Assembly: GCA_046728155.1 (NCBI GenBank)
Contig: JBKPDY010000028.1
Span: 1-47,202, forward strand
Source of the DNA: CAWDLX01 sp046728155
GTDB taxonomy: Bacteria; Actinomycetota; Actinomycetes; Mycobacteriales; Micromonosporaceae
Direction: 5' to 3'
Length of the DNA stretch: 47,202 nt
The stretch's first letter is position 1. Each line of letters starts with the position of its first letter. The notes under the pieces are model-generated. The model was not told the DNA's origin and ran no database searches. It saw only the letters and a program-made list of their open reading frames with translations. The position numbers and the translations under genes are program-made. Of the stretch, positions 36,786 through 44,613 are shown in pieces.

Positions 36786-37507
36786 AGGTTCAGCCCGCAC
36801 TCGGTCTTGTCGAAGGCGGCCCAACGGCCGGCCCGGGGATCCTCGCCGGGGCGTACCTTGCGCGTGCAGGGCCAGCACCCGATGGAGCCGTACCCCTGGC
36901 CCAGCAGCTCGTTCACCGGTACGTTGTGGCGCTCGATATACGCGGCCACGTCGGCGTCGGACCAACGGGCCAGCGGGGCCACCTTCACCTTGCCGCGGGT
37001 GGCGTCGTAGTCGACCTCACGTACGTCGGCCCGGGCGGCGGTCTCGCCCCGCCGGACCCCGGCCGCCCACGCGTCGTAGTCGACGAGTGCTCGCTGCAGC
37101 GGCTCGACCTTGCGCAACGCGCAGCACGAGTCGGGTTCCCGGGAGAACAGCCGCGGGCCATACTCGCCGTCCTGCTGGCCGACCGTCCGGGTTGGACGGA
37201 CCGAGAGCACCCGTACCGGCATCGTCCGCGCGACGGTGTCGCGCGCCCGCAGCGTCTGCGGGAAGTGCAGTCCGGTGTCGATGAAGATGACATCGACCCC
37301 GGGGGCGACGCTGGAGGCGATGTGGGCCAGCACGCCGTCCGCCATCGAGCTGGTCACGCAGAAGCGCGAGCCGAAGGTCTCCGCGGCCCACTCGATGACC
37401 GCTTCGGCCGGCGCACCGTCCAGAGTGGGCTGTGCCGCCTTGGCGATCTCGGCCAGCTCGGTCGATGGTGTGACCAGGTTGACCGCGCTGCGGAGTAAGG
37501 TTCCCAT
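36782..37507 (-). CDS. cysH: APS reductase (iron-sulfur phosphoadenylylsulfate reductase)
   Basis: Reduces adenylyl sulfate (APS) to sulfite with thioredoxin. The 241-residue protein has the cluster Cys of assimilatory APS reductases: Cys128-Cys129 (DSCCALRKVEPL) and Cys211, Cys214 (SIGCWPCTRKV), plus the catalytic C-terminal Cys237 in ECGL. The extra four-Cys set indicates an iron-sulfur APS-type rather than a PAPS-type enzyme. Substrate-binding motifs FCVTSSMADGVLAHIA and DTGLHFPQTL are present. It starts 7 nt after the small zinc-ribbon gene and ends overlapping the chelatase gene. Dependence on APS is inferred from the four Cys. Confidence 0.95.
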   Translation of the reverse strand: MGTLLRSAVNLVTPSTELAEIAKAAQPTLDGAPAEAVIEWAAETFGSRFCVTSSMADGVLAHIASSVAPGVDVIFIDTGLHFPQTLRARDTVARTMPVRVLSVRPTRTVGQQDGEYGPRLFSREPDSCCALRKVEPLQRALVDYDAWAAGVRRGETAARADVREVDYDATRGKVKVAPLARWSDADVAAYIERHNVPVNELLGQGYGSIGCWPCTRKVRPGEDPRAGRWAAFDKTECGLNL

Positions 37508-37513
37508 CGACCA

Positions 37514-37684
37514 TCACCTCTTGATGTTCCCGCGGGCGTTGACCCGCAGGCCGAGCAGCTTGACCGTGAAGACGCGGGTGCATTCGCGGCATTCCCATGC
37601 GCCGTGCTGATCCTCGTACGGGCGAAGGTCCTCGCCGGCGCAGTAGGGGCAGTGGAACGGGACTGATCGATCCGGCGACGTCAT
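37514..37684 (-). CDS. Small zinc-ribbon protein in the sulfite reductase operon
   Basis: A 56-residue protein with CPYC and CREC pairs (HCPYCAGEDLRPYEDQHGAWECRECTRVFTVKLLGL) forming a probable zinc ribbon. The ATG at 37684 overlaps the sulfite reductase stop by 4 nt and the cysH start follows 7 nt after its stop, so it is embedded in the operon. Proteins of this sort are regularly found between sulfite reductase and cysH in actinobacteria. Role unknown; a redox or iron-sulfur carrier partner is possible. Confidence 0.85.
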   Translation of the reverse strand: MTSPDRSVPFHCPYCAGEDLRPYEDQHGAWECRECTRVFTVKLLGLRVNARGNIKR

Positions 37685-39420
37685 CGAAGCTGCGCCTCCT
37701 CCGCCCGGACCACCCACTGGGCGAACGTCTCCCCATCCGTACGGGCGGCCAGGTAGTTGCGGGTGACCCGTTCCACATACGCGGGCAACTCGGTGGCGGT
37801 CGTCTTGAGGCCACGCATCTTGCGTCCGAAGCCCGGCAGCTGGCCCTGCGCCATCGTGAGCCCGCCGCCGAGGTGGATCTGGAAGCCCTCGACCATCTCG
37901 CCGTCGGGACCGGGGACGAGCTGGCCCTTGAGCCCGATGTCGGCCACCTGGGTACGGGCGCAGGCATTCGGGCAACCGTTGACGTTGATGGTGATGGCAG
38001 TGTCCACATCGGAGAGCACCGACTCGAGGTGGGCCACCACTTCGGCTGCCCGGGCCTTGGTCTCGACGATCGCGAGTTTGCAGTACTCGATGCCGGTGCA
38101 GGCCATGGTGCCGCGTCGCCACACCGACGGGGCCGGGTCGAGCCCGATCTCACGCAACCCGGCCACGACACTGTCCACACGGGACTCGTCCAGGTCGAGG
38201 ATCAGCAGCTTCTGGTACGGCGTCAGCCGGATGCGGCCGCTCCCGTTCGCCTCCGCGAGGTCGGCCACCCGGGCGAGGATGGTGCCGCTGACCCGACCGG
38301 CGACGGCGGCGGCGCCCACGTAGTACCGGCCGTCGCGCTGCCGGTGGACTCCGATGTGGTCGATCGGAACCCGGGGCAGCTCCGGCGCCCGGCCGTCCAG
38401 GAGACGGCGGTGCAGGTACTCGCCCTCGAGGACGTCGCGGAACCGCTCAACCCCCCAGTCGGCGACGAGGAACTTCAGCCGGGCCCGGCTACGGAGGCGG
38501 CGGTACCCGTAGTCGCGGAAGATTCCCACCACGCCGGCCCACACCTCCGGCACCTCGTCCAACGGAACCCAGACGCCGACGCGCCGGGCCAGCATGGGGT
38601 TGGTCGAGAGTCCTCCCCCGACCCACAGGTCGAACCCCGGCCCGTGCTCTGGATGGTTGACGCCGAGGAAGGCGATGTCGTTGGCCTCGTACGGGACATC
38701 CGGGAGCCACGCGACGACCGACTTGAACTTGCGCGGCAGGTTCGAGAACGCCTTGTCGCCGATGTACCGGTCCACGATGGCCCGGATCGCCGGGGTGGCG
38801 TCGAGTACCTCGTCGGCGCTGATTCCCGCGACCGGGCTGCCGAGCACGACCCGCGGGGTATCGCCACACGCCTCGGCCGTGGAGAGGCCAACGCTCTCCA
38901 GCTCCTGCCAGATCGCCGGTACGTCCTCGATGCGTACCCAGTGCAGCTGTACGTTCTGCCGGTCGGTCAGATCGGCGGTGCCCCGACCGTACCGTGTGGA
39001 CACTCGCGCGATCGCGCGGAGCTGGTCCGGGTTGAGCTGTCCGCCGTCGATCCGGATGCGCAGCATGAAGTACTCGTCGTCGAGCTCGTGCGGTTCGAGG
39101 ACGGCCGTCCGGCCGCCGTCAATGCCCGGCTTGCGCTGTGTATAGAGGCCCCACCAACGCATCCGGCCGCGCAGGTCGGCCGGGTCGATGCTGGCGAAGC
39201 CCCGGTGCGCGTAGATCGACTCTATCCGCGCGCGGACGTTGAGTCCGTCGTCGTCCTTCTTTGTCCGTTCGTTCGGGTTGAGCGGCTCGCGGTGTCCCAT
39301 CGCCCACTGGCCCTCGCCCCGCTGCCTCTTCTCCGAACGGCTCTCCGGACGGCTGTCGGGGCGCCTCCCGGGGCGCGCGGGAGTGGCCGGGGTATCCGGC
39401 TGGGCGCTGGTGACCGACAT
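37681..39420 (-). CDS. Ferredoxin-type sulfite reductase (SirA/NirA-like)
   Basis: A 579-residue siroheme enzyme that reduces sulfite to sulfide. Two ferredoxin-like half domains precede two catalytic modules. The cluster-siroheme ligands are at Cys441 and Cys447 (ACTGIEYC) and Cys483 and Cys487 (GCPNAC). Substrate-binding Arg/Lys residues occur in LTDRQNVQLHWVRIEDVP and RLTPYQKLLILDL. The N-terminal 45 residues before GHREPLN are low-complexity and basic. ATG 39420 has AGGAGG nine bases upstream; the upstream in-frame start would cross the leader region. A Cys leader peptide is encoded about 100 nt upstream. Nitrite reductase activity is also possible from sequence alone; the cysH neighbour favours sulfite. 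Confidence 0.93.
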   Translation of the reverse strand: MSVTSAQPDTPATPARPGRRPDSRPESRSEKRQRGEGQWAMGHREPLNPNERTKKDDDGLNVRARIESIYAHRGFASIDPADLRGRMRWWGLYTQRKPGIDGGRTAVLEPHELDDEYFMLRIRIDGGQLNPDQLRAIARVSTRYGRGTADLTDRQNVQLHWVRIEDVPAIWQELESVGLSTAEACGDTPRVVLGSPVAGISADEVLDATPAIRAIVDRYIGDKAFSNLPRKFKSVVAWLPDVPYEANDIAFLGVNHPEHGPGFDLWVGGGLSTNPMLARRVGVWVPLDEVPEVWAGVVGIFRDYGYRRLRSRARLKFLVADWGVERFRDVLEGEYLHRRLLDGRAPELPRVPIDHIGVHRQRDGRYYVGAAAVAGRVSGTILARVADLAEANGSGRIRLTPYQKLLILDLDESRVDSVVAGLREIGLDPAPSVWRRGTMACTGIEYCKLAIVETKARAAEVVAHLESVLSDVDTAITINVNGCPNACARTQVADIGLKGQLVPGPDGEMVEGFQIHLGGGLTMAQGQLPGFGRKMRGLKTTATELPAYVERVTRNYLAARTDGETFAQWVVRAEEAQLR

Positions 39421-39524
39421 CGTCGGCGTCCTCCTGACCGACGGACGCGAGCGCACGGTCGGCAGACGGCGGTGTCAGACAGATCCGGCGAGGTCGCGCC
39501 CGAGGAACGAACTGCGGGCGGGGA

Positions 39525-39620
39525 TCAGGCGGCCGGACAGATGGCGCTGCGCACGCGGCCGTAGTCAACGTGGCGGCGGGCCACGAAGCGGCGCACGACA
39601 GCGGCGGTCACGTCACACAT
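39525..39620 (-). CDS. Cysteine-containing leader peptide upstream of the sulfur operon
   Basis: A 31-codon frame (ATG 39620, or GTG 39611) ends RRHVDYGRVRSAICPAA, matching the RRHVDxxRVxSAxC pattern of small putative leader peptides found before sulfur genes in actinobacteria. The conserved Cys near the end is the likely sensor codon. GGGAG lies just upstream. The leader stops 105 nt before the sulfite reductase start. The similarity is from memory of the pattern, and control by cysteine supply is inference. Confidence 0.7.
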   Translation of the reverse strand: MCDVTAAVVRRFVARRHVDYGRVRSAICPAA

Positions 39621-39734
39621 ACTCCCACGCCGGACGCCTTCGTGGCCATCGATCCCATGTGACGGGAGTGACCCTCGCCACACCGCTCGCCCGTCGTTAG
39701 CCGGAGACGAACGGGTCGAGCTCACCCGGTGACC

Positions 39735-39770
39735 ACCCCACCCGGTCAAAACGTGACCCCACCCGGTCAA
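39735..39770 (-). repeat. Direct repeats upstream of the sulfur operon
   Basis: Two exact 15-bp copies of TTGACCGGGTGGGGT (minus strand) at 39756-39770 and 39735-39749, period 21 bp, with a partial third (CACCGGGT) at 39723-39730. They lie about 115 nt upstream of the leader peptide, at a position suited to a regulator binding two turns apart. Confidence 0.7.
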
Positions 39771-39796
39771 TGGGGGGACCCTCATTGCCTGTACGC

Positions 39797-39819
39797 GTCA
39801 ATTAAGGTGCCCTGCTTAC
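39797..39819. repeat. Short dispersed palindrome, family C, copy 3
   Basis: GTCAATTAAGGTGCCCTGCT followed by TAC, imperfectly palindromic, 8 nt beyond the PdtaS stop. Weaker match to the other two copies. Confidence 0.4.
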
Positions 39820-39827
39820 CGGCGGTC

Positions 39828-41324
39828 TCACCGACGGGTGCCCAGCGGGACCACGACGACGGCTTCGGTGCCGCCGCCCGCCCGACCCCGCATCTCGATC
39901 GACCCGCGAAGTTCACCGCGGGCAAGGGTACGCACGATCTGCAGACCGAGCCGGTCGGCGGCATCGAGGTCGAAATCGGCCGGCAGCCCTCGGCCGTTGT
40001 CGGCGACACTGACGTGCAGCTGCCGGCGGAACCGGTGCGCGGTCAGCACCACCTCGCCGTCGCTCCCGCTGGTGAAACCGTGCTCGACCGCGTTCAGCAG
40101 CAACTCGTTGAGGACCATCGCGAGCGGTGTCGCGATCTCGGCCGGAAGTACCCCGAACGTGCTCTGCCGATGCAGGTGGACCTTCGTCTCGGGGGCGGCG
40201 ACCTCGACCGCCGCCGCGCACACGCGGTCGACGACCGTGTCGAACTCGACCAGCTCATCGACGGACATCGACAGAGTGTCATGCACGATCGCGATCGACG
40301 CCACTCGCCGTACGGACTCCTCCAACGCGGTACGGGCATCGGCCGACCCGACCCGGCGAGCCTGCAGCCGCAGCAGCGCGGCCACCGTCTGCAGGTTGTT
40401 CTTCACCCGATGGTGGATCTCCCGGATGGTCGCGTCCTTCGTGAGCAGTTCCCGGTCCCGGCGCCGTACCTCGGTCACGTCGCGGACCAGTACGAGCGCG
40501 CCGATCGGCACCCCGGCGGGCAGGAGCGGGAGTGCCCGCTGCAGCACAGTGGCGCCTTTCGCGTCCAACTCCTTGCGTGCCGGCGCCTCGCCCCGCAGCG
40601 CCGCGCGGATCCGTTCCGCCGCGTCACTGCCCTGCAGCGGGTCGTCGGTGAGCCGGGCGGTCAGGCTCGCGAGGTCCTCGCCGAACAGGTGGCTGGCCAG
40701 ACCCAGCCGGCGATAGGCCGACTGGGCGTTGGGACTCGCGTAGGAGACCCGGCCGTTGGCATCGATCCGGATCAGACCGTCGCCGACCCGTGGCGCCGAC
40801 GTCGTCTCGCTGGGTGGCCGCTGCGGCGGGAAGGTTCCATCGGCCACCATCTGGGCGAGGTCGTCGGCCGTGGTCAGGTAGTTCATCTCGAGCTGGCTCG
40901 GTGTACGGGCGGTGGAAAGGTTCGTGTCCCGTCCCACCACGGCGATGACCTCCACCCCCTGGGGTCGCCGTACCGGAATCGCCTCGTGCCGGGCCGGCGT
41001 ATCGCCGTACCAGACCGGGTCGCCCTCCCGCCAGATCCGCCCCTGGGTCAAGGCGATCGACAGATGTGCTGCCTCGGGTCCGGAGAGAATCCGGCCGACA
41101 CTGTCGTCGAGGTACGCCGTTGGTCCGGTGGTCGGGCGTACCTGGGCCACGCACACGAACTCGGCCTCCGGCGTCCGGGGGTGGTCGTTCGCGACCCAGA
41201 GCAGCAGATCGGCGAAGGAGAGGTCGGCGATGAGTTGCCAGTCGCCGGCGAGGCGCTGCAGATGCTCGATCTCACTCGGCCCGAGGCCGGTGTGCTCCTC
41301 GAGCAGATCGCGCAGCGTGGACAC
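39828..41324 (-). CDS. pdtaS: PdtaS-type sensor histidine kinase
   Basis: A 498-residue soluble kinase. An N-terminal GAF-like region (about 1-160) is followed by a PAS domain (about 180-285), then a HisKA_2 dimerisation helix with REIHHRVKNNLQTVAALLRLQ (phosphorylated His at 304 or 305), and a HATPase domain with NELLLNAVEHGF, DNGRGLP and LGLQIVRTL. This is the order of actinobacterial PdtaS, whose partner PdtaR is an RNA-binding antiterminator. No partner gene is adjacent, which is usual. No membrane helix is present, in line with cytosolic sensing. In mycobacteria pdtaS lies next to whiB1; here the sulfur operon separates them. The start at 41324 gives the expected length. Confidence 0.94.
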   Translation of the reverse strand: MSTLRDLLEEHTGLGPSEIEHLQRLAGDWQLIADLSFADLLLWVANDHPRTPEAEFVCVAQVRPTTGPTAYLDDSVGRILSGPEAAHLSIALTQGRIWREGDPVWYGDTPARHEAIPVRRPQGVEVIAVVGRDTNLSTARTPSQLEMNYLTTADDLAQMVADGTFPPQRPPSETTSAPRVGDGLIRIDANGRVSYASPNAQSAYRRLGLASHLFGEDLASLTARLTDDPLQGSDAAERIRAALRGEAPARKELDAKGATVLQRALPLLPAGVPIGALVLVRDVTEVRRRDRELLTKDATIREIHHRVKNNLQTVAALLRLQARRVGSADARTALEESVRRVASIAIVHDTLSMSVDELVEFDTVVDRVCAAAVEVAAPETKVHLHRQSTFGVLPAEIATPLAMVLNELLLNAVEHGFTSGSDGEVVLTAHRFRRQLHVSVADNGRGLPADFDLDAADRLGLQIVRTLARGELRGSIEMRGRAGGGTEAVVVVPLGTRR

Positions 41325-41336
41325 GAGGCAAGGGTG

Positions 41337-42389
41337 TCACAACGTCGTCGTCACCTTGTTCAGACCCCGTGGGGCGTCCGGGTTCTCGCCGCGGGCGAGC
41401 GCCAGTGCCCACGCGAGCCGTTGCAGCGGCAGGATGTCGAGCATCGGCGCGATCCGCTCATCGACCGTCGGTGTTGGGATCGTCAGGACCCGCGCTCCCT
41501 CATGGGGTGTTTCGTAAGCGGTCTCCGGGCCGACCACCACGAGGTCGGCGCCTCGTTCGTGCAACCGGTTGAGCACGTCGCGCATGCTCCGCCCGGCCGG
41601 ACCATCACCGACGACGGCCAACACGGGTACGTCGGGGTCGGCCATCGCCAGTGGGCCGTGCAGCAGGTCCGCCCCCGAGAAGGCCAGGCCCGCGAGGTAC
41701 GAGGTCTCCATGAGCTTCAGCGCGCACTCCCGCGCGGTCGGGTAGGCGTACCCACGCCCGGTGGTGACCACGCGGTCGGCGAACCGGTATCGGCCGGCGA
41801 TATCGAGCGGGCTGTCGTCGCCCAGGGTCCGCCGGGCCAGCTCCGGCAGCTCGTGTACGGCGGCACGGGCCTGTACCGGGTCGAGCACGGACTCGACCAG
41901 CAGAAACAACGCGAGCAGTTCGGCCGTGTACGTCTTGGTCGCGGCGACCGCCCGTTCCGTACCCGCGGCGATGTCCACGTGCAGGTCGGCGGTGGTCGCG
42001 AGCGGTGAGTCGGGAGCGTTGGTCACCCCGAGCGTGAGCGCCCCCTGCTCACGGCCGACCCGCAGGACCTCGGTCAGGTCCGGTGAGCCTCCGCTCTGCG
42101 ACACCCCGACGATCAGGCAGCCGCGCAGATCGGGCCGGGCGCCATACACCGTGATCGCAGAGGGAGAGGCCAGCCCGGCCGGCACGCCGAGGCGGATCTC
42201 GGTCAGGTACGCCGCGTAAAGGGCGGCGTGGTCCGAGGTCCCGCGTGCAGTGAAGATCACCTGTCGGGGGGCTCGAGCCTTGATCTCGGCGGCCACGCGG
42301 GCGATCGGGTCGGCCTGGTTCGCGAGGATCCCGGCGAGCACGTCCGGCTGCTCGTTGATGTCGGCCGCCATTCCTTGTCCCGCGGTCAC
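41337..42389 (-). CDS. SIS-domain sugar-phosphate isomerase/deaminase (GlmS-like)
   Basis: A 350-residue protein with two SIS domains and no glutaminase domain: IFTARGTSDHAALYAAYLTEIRLGVPAGL and GVSQSGGSPDLTEVLRVGREQGALTLGVTN in the first, RVVTTGRGYAYPTARECALKLMETSYLAGLAFSGADLLHGPLAMAD in the second. It is closest to AgaS/NagB-II-type glucosamine-6-phosphate deaminases, but GlmS-like isomerase without glutaminase is also possible. I choose GTG 42389, preceded by AAAGGGG at about seven bases; ATG 42371 is flush with AAGGA and less likely. A hairpin repeat lies about 90 nt upstream. It begins 12 nt downstream of no other gene and is probably monocistronic. Confidence 0.88.
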   Translation of the reverse strand: MTAGQGMAADINEQPDVLAGILANQADPIARVAAEIKARAPRQVIFTARGTSDHAALYAAYLTEIRLGVPAGLASPSAITVYGARPDLRGCLIVGVSQSGGSPDLTEVLRVGREQGALTLGVTNAPDSPLATTADLHVDIAAGTERAVAATKTYTAELLALFLLVESVLDPVQARAAVHELPELARRTLGDDSPLDIAGRYRFADRVVTTGRGYAYPTARECALKLMETSYLAGLAFSGADLLHGPLAMADPDVPVLAVVGDGPAGRSMRDVLNRLHERGADLVVVGPETAYETPHEGARVLTIPTPTVDERIAPMLDILPLQRLAWALALARGENPDAPRGLNKVTTTL

Positions 42390-42837
42390 CCGGCGCCCCT
42401 TTGCTCGATCCGTGCTCGATTCGTGCTCACTCTTGCACGAAACCTGCCTGCTCCACAACTGATCGAGCAGACCTGGTCGGCAAGATCCAACAGATTATCG
42501 CCTACGCGCAGCTGAGTGCACTGTTTGGATATTCTGTTGGATCTTGGTGGTGATCGGGGCTGGGTGACTGTCGAGAACAGCCGAATTGCCCGGTTCGTCT
42601 GGCCGCTGCGGCGGGGTGAAGACCGTCGGGGGCCTCGGCACTGCCCCAAGATCGGCGTCAGGGTACGGCACACGACGATGGGCGGGCCCCTTCCTACCGT
42701 CACGCCGATCATCAGGAGCCGCCTGTCAGCTGGGTCGGCTACGCATCCTAGGACGCATTGCACGACGGGGGCCTCGGACCGGGGCGGCGACGCATCCTAG
42801 GAAGTGACCGGCACCGGCCGGACCCTGGGACGGCGAA
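42390..42837. other. Non-coding region before the SIS gene
   Basis: About 450 nt without a recognisable gene. It holds the family A hairpin repeat at 42482-42545 and two exact 13-nt direct repeats (ACGCATCCTAGGA at 42741-42753 and 42790-42802, 49 nt apart). Neither has a known role. Confidence 0.6.
42482..42545. repeat. Dispersed hairpin repeat, family A, copy 3
   Basis: Arms 42482-42500 and 42527-42545 pair with two mismatches around a 26-nt loop; element length (64 nt) and loop length equal copy 1 (652-715). The loops share ACGCGCA at the same place. It is intergenic, upstream of the SIS gene. Confidence 0.85.
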
Positions 42838-42864
42838 CGCCGCCCGTCCAAAGGACGGGCGGCG
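42838..42864 (-). terminator. Hairpin terminator downstream of the drug exporter gene
   Basis: A perfect 12-bp GC-rich stem (CGCCGCCCGTCC with its complement, 42838-42849 and 42853-42864) with a three-base loop lies 22 nt after the exporter stop on the minus strand. No U-run follows; this form is common in actinobacteria. Confidence 0.75.
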
Positions 42865-42885
42865 CTGCACACCGACAAGCCGGTC

Positions 42886-44484
42886 TCAGTCGATCGCGGC
42901 CACCAGGGCCGGCTCGGATTCGATCGCCCCGGCCGACCTGTCCGGAGCGGGTGCCGGCACGGCCCCACGCAACGGGATCTCCTTGATCAGTACGGCCAGG
43001 ACCGCGATGATCGCGGCGAATGGGATCGCCCACACGAAGACGTGCGACAGGCCAGAGGAGATGCCGTGGTAGAGCGGCTCGACAAGCGCGGCGGGCATGG
43101 CCCGCAGTTTGCTCGGGTCGACCTGACCGCCTCCGCTCGTGAGCTGGTCCGCGGCCGCTGAGCCCACCGAGGTGGAGAGGTCGTCGTGCAGCCGTCGGAC
43201 GAAGATGGCCCCGAAGAGCGAAACCCCGAAAGAACCGCCGATCGACCGGAAGAAGGTCGCCGAGCTGCTCGCCACGCCTATGTCCTTCTGATCCACGCTG
43301 TTCTGCGCGATCAGCATGGTGGTCTGCATGAGGAAGCCCATGCCCAGGCCCAGCACCGACATGAAGACGGCGAGCTGGAGCTTGGTGGTGTTCATGTCCA
43401 ACATGGACAGTAGGACCATGCCGACGGTCATGCCGACGCCACCCATGACGGGGAACATCTTGTACTTGCCGGTCCGGGTGATGACCTGACCCGCAATGAT
43501 CGAGACCACCATCATGCTGAGCATCATCGGCAGGAGCAGCAATCCGCTGTTGGTGGCCGACGCGCCCTGGACCGTCTGTTGGTAGAGCGGCAAGAAGTTG
43601 ATCGCGCCGAACATGGCGAAGCCCAGCAGGAAACCGATCGCGGAGACGACCGCGAAGTTGCGATTGCGGAACAGGTCGAGCGAGAGGATGGGCTCGGCCA
43701 CGCGGCGCTCGATGAAACCGAAGGCCGCCAGCGTAACCACGGCCAGGGCACCGAGCGAGAGAATCTGCCACGAACCCCACGGGTACTGGCCGCCACCCCA
43801 CGTCGTGACGAGTACCAGGGCGGTGATCCCGACCGAGAGCAGGCCGGCGCCGACCCAGTCGATGCGGTGCTCGGTCCGGAACTTTGGCAGGTGCAGCCGC
43901 AGCCACAGCCACGCCAGTGCGACGCCGCCGAGAGGCAGGTTCACGTAGAAGGCCCAGCGCCAGTTCAGGTTGTCGGTGATGAAACCGCCGGCGAGCGGAC
44001 CGGCGATCATTGCCAACGCCATGACGCCGGCAAAGATGCCCTGGTAGCGGCCACGCTCACGGGGGGACACGAGGTCGCCGATGATCGCCATCGCGCCGAC
44101 GATCAGACCGCCGGCGCCGAGACCTTGCAGGGCCCGGAACGCGATCAGCTGGTCCATCGACTGCGACGCACCGGAGAGTGCCGAGCCGACGAGGAAGATC
44201 ACGATTGAGGTGAGGAAGATCCCCTTGCGCCCGTACAGGTCGCCGATCTTTCCCCACAGCGGAGTCGAGACGGTCGTACCGAGCACGTAGGCGGTGACGA
44301 CCCAGGAGAGGCGGTTGAGACCACCGAGCTCGCCCACGATGTGGGGCATCGCGGTGCCTACGATCATGTTGTCGAGCATGGCGAGCATGATCGCGAGGAG
44401 TAGGCCCGGCAAGATGATCATTACTTCTCGGCGGCGTCCGGGCACCACGTCGGGGCCGGACGATGAGACAGTGTCGACTGACAT
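42886..44484 (-). CDS. DHA2-family MFS drug exporter (14 helices)
   Basis: A 532-residue EmrB/QacA-type multidrug:proton antiporter. The N-terminal half has motif A-like GKIGDLYGRKGIFL, GTAMPHIVGELGGLNRLSWVVTAYVLGTTVSTPLWG (motif D1-like), ALQGLGAGGLIVGAMAIIGDLVSPRERGRYQGIFAGVMALAMIAGPLAGGFITDNLNWRWAFYVNLPLG containing motif C. Fourteen helices are expected from length. The C-terminal tail is acidic. ATG 44484 is 129 nt from a divergent TetR gene, with a 20-bp inverted repeat between; the pair looks like a repressor and its controlled exporter. Substrates are unknown. Confidence 0.95.
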   Translation of the reverse strand: MSVDTVSSSGPDVVPGRRREVMIILPGLLLAIMLAMLDNMIVGTAMPHIVGELGGLNRLSWVVTAYVLGTTVSTPLWGKIGDLYGRKGIFLTSIVIFLVGSALSGASQSMDQLIAFRALQGLGAGGLIVGAMAIIGDLVSPRERGRYQGIFAGVMALAMIAGPLAGGFITDNLNWRWAFYVNLPLGGVALAWLWLRLHLPKFRTEHRIDWVGAGLLSVGITALVLVTTWGGGQYPWGSWQILSLGALAVVTLAAFGFIERRVAEPILSLDLFRNRNFAVVSAIGFLLGFAMFGAINFLPLYQQTVQGASATNSGLLLLPMMLSMMVVSIIAGQVITRTGKYKMFPVMGGVGMTVGMVLLSMLDMNTTKLQLAVFMSVLGLGMGFLMQTTMLIAQNSVDQKDIGVASSSATFFRSIGGSFGVSLFGAIFVRRLHDDLSTSVGSAAADQLTSGGGQVDPSKLRAMPAALVEPLYHGISSGLSHVFVWAIPFAAIIAVLAVLIKEIPLRGAVPAPAPDRSAGAIESEPALVAAID

Positions 44485-44503
44485 GACGGAAACCTCACAG
44501 CGT

Positions 44504-44575
44504 ACTTACTTGCCGACCGGCTAGCATTTCAACGGTGCCCAGCGTATGCTCGCACTAGCCGGCCGTCAAGTAAGT
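44504..44575. promoter_or_regulatory. 20-nt inverted repeat in the exporter/TetR intergenic region
   Basis: ACTTACTTGCCGACCGGCTA at 44504-44523 is repeated as an inverted copy at 44556-44575 with two mismatches, 32 nt apart. Being centred between the divergent genes, it is the candidate TetR operator controlling both. Confidence 0.7.
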
Positions 44576-44613
44576 TTTCAGGCCGGGTGACCTAGCGCAC
44601 AGGAGCGCCCACC

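Noticed and set aside
37597..39564. 655-codon plus-strand frame opposite the sulfite reductase
   Set aside because: Exact shadow of a well-conserved gene with cluster-binding Cys on the other strand.
39729..42008. 759-codon plus-strand frame across PdtaS and the SIS gene
   Set aside because: Spans two unrelated minus-strand genes with clear families; low-complexity His/Gln/Arg product with no motif.
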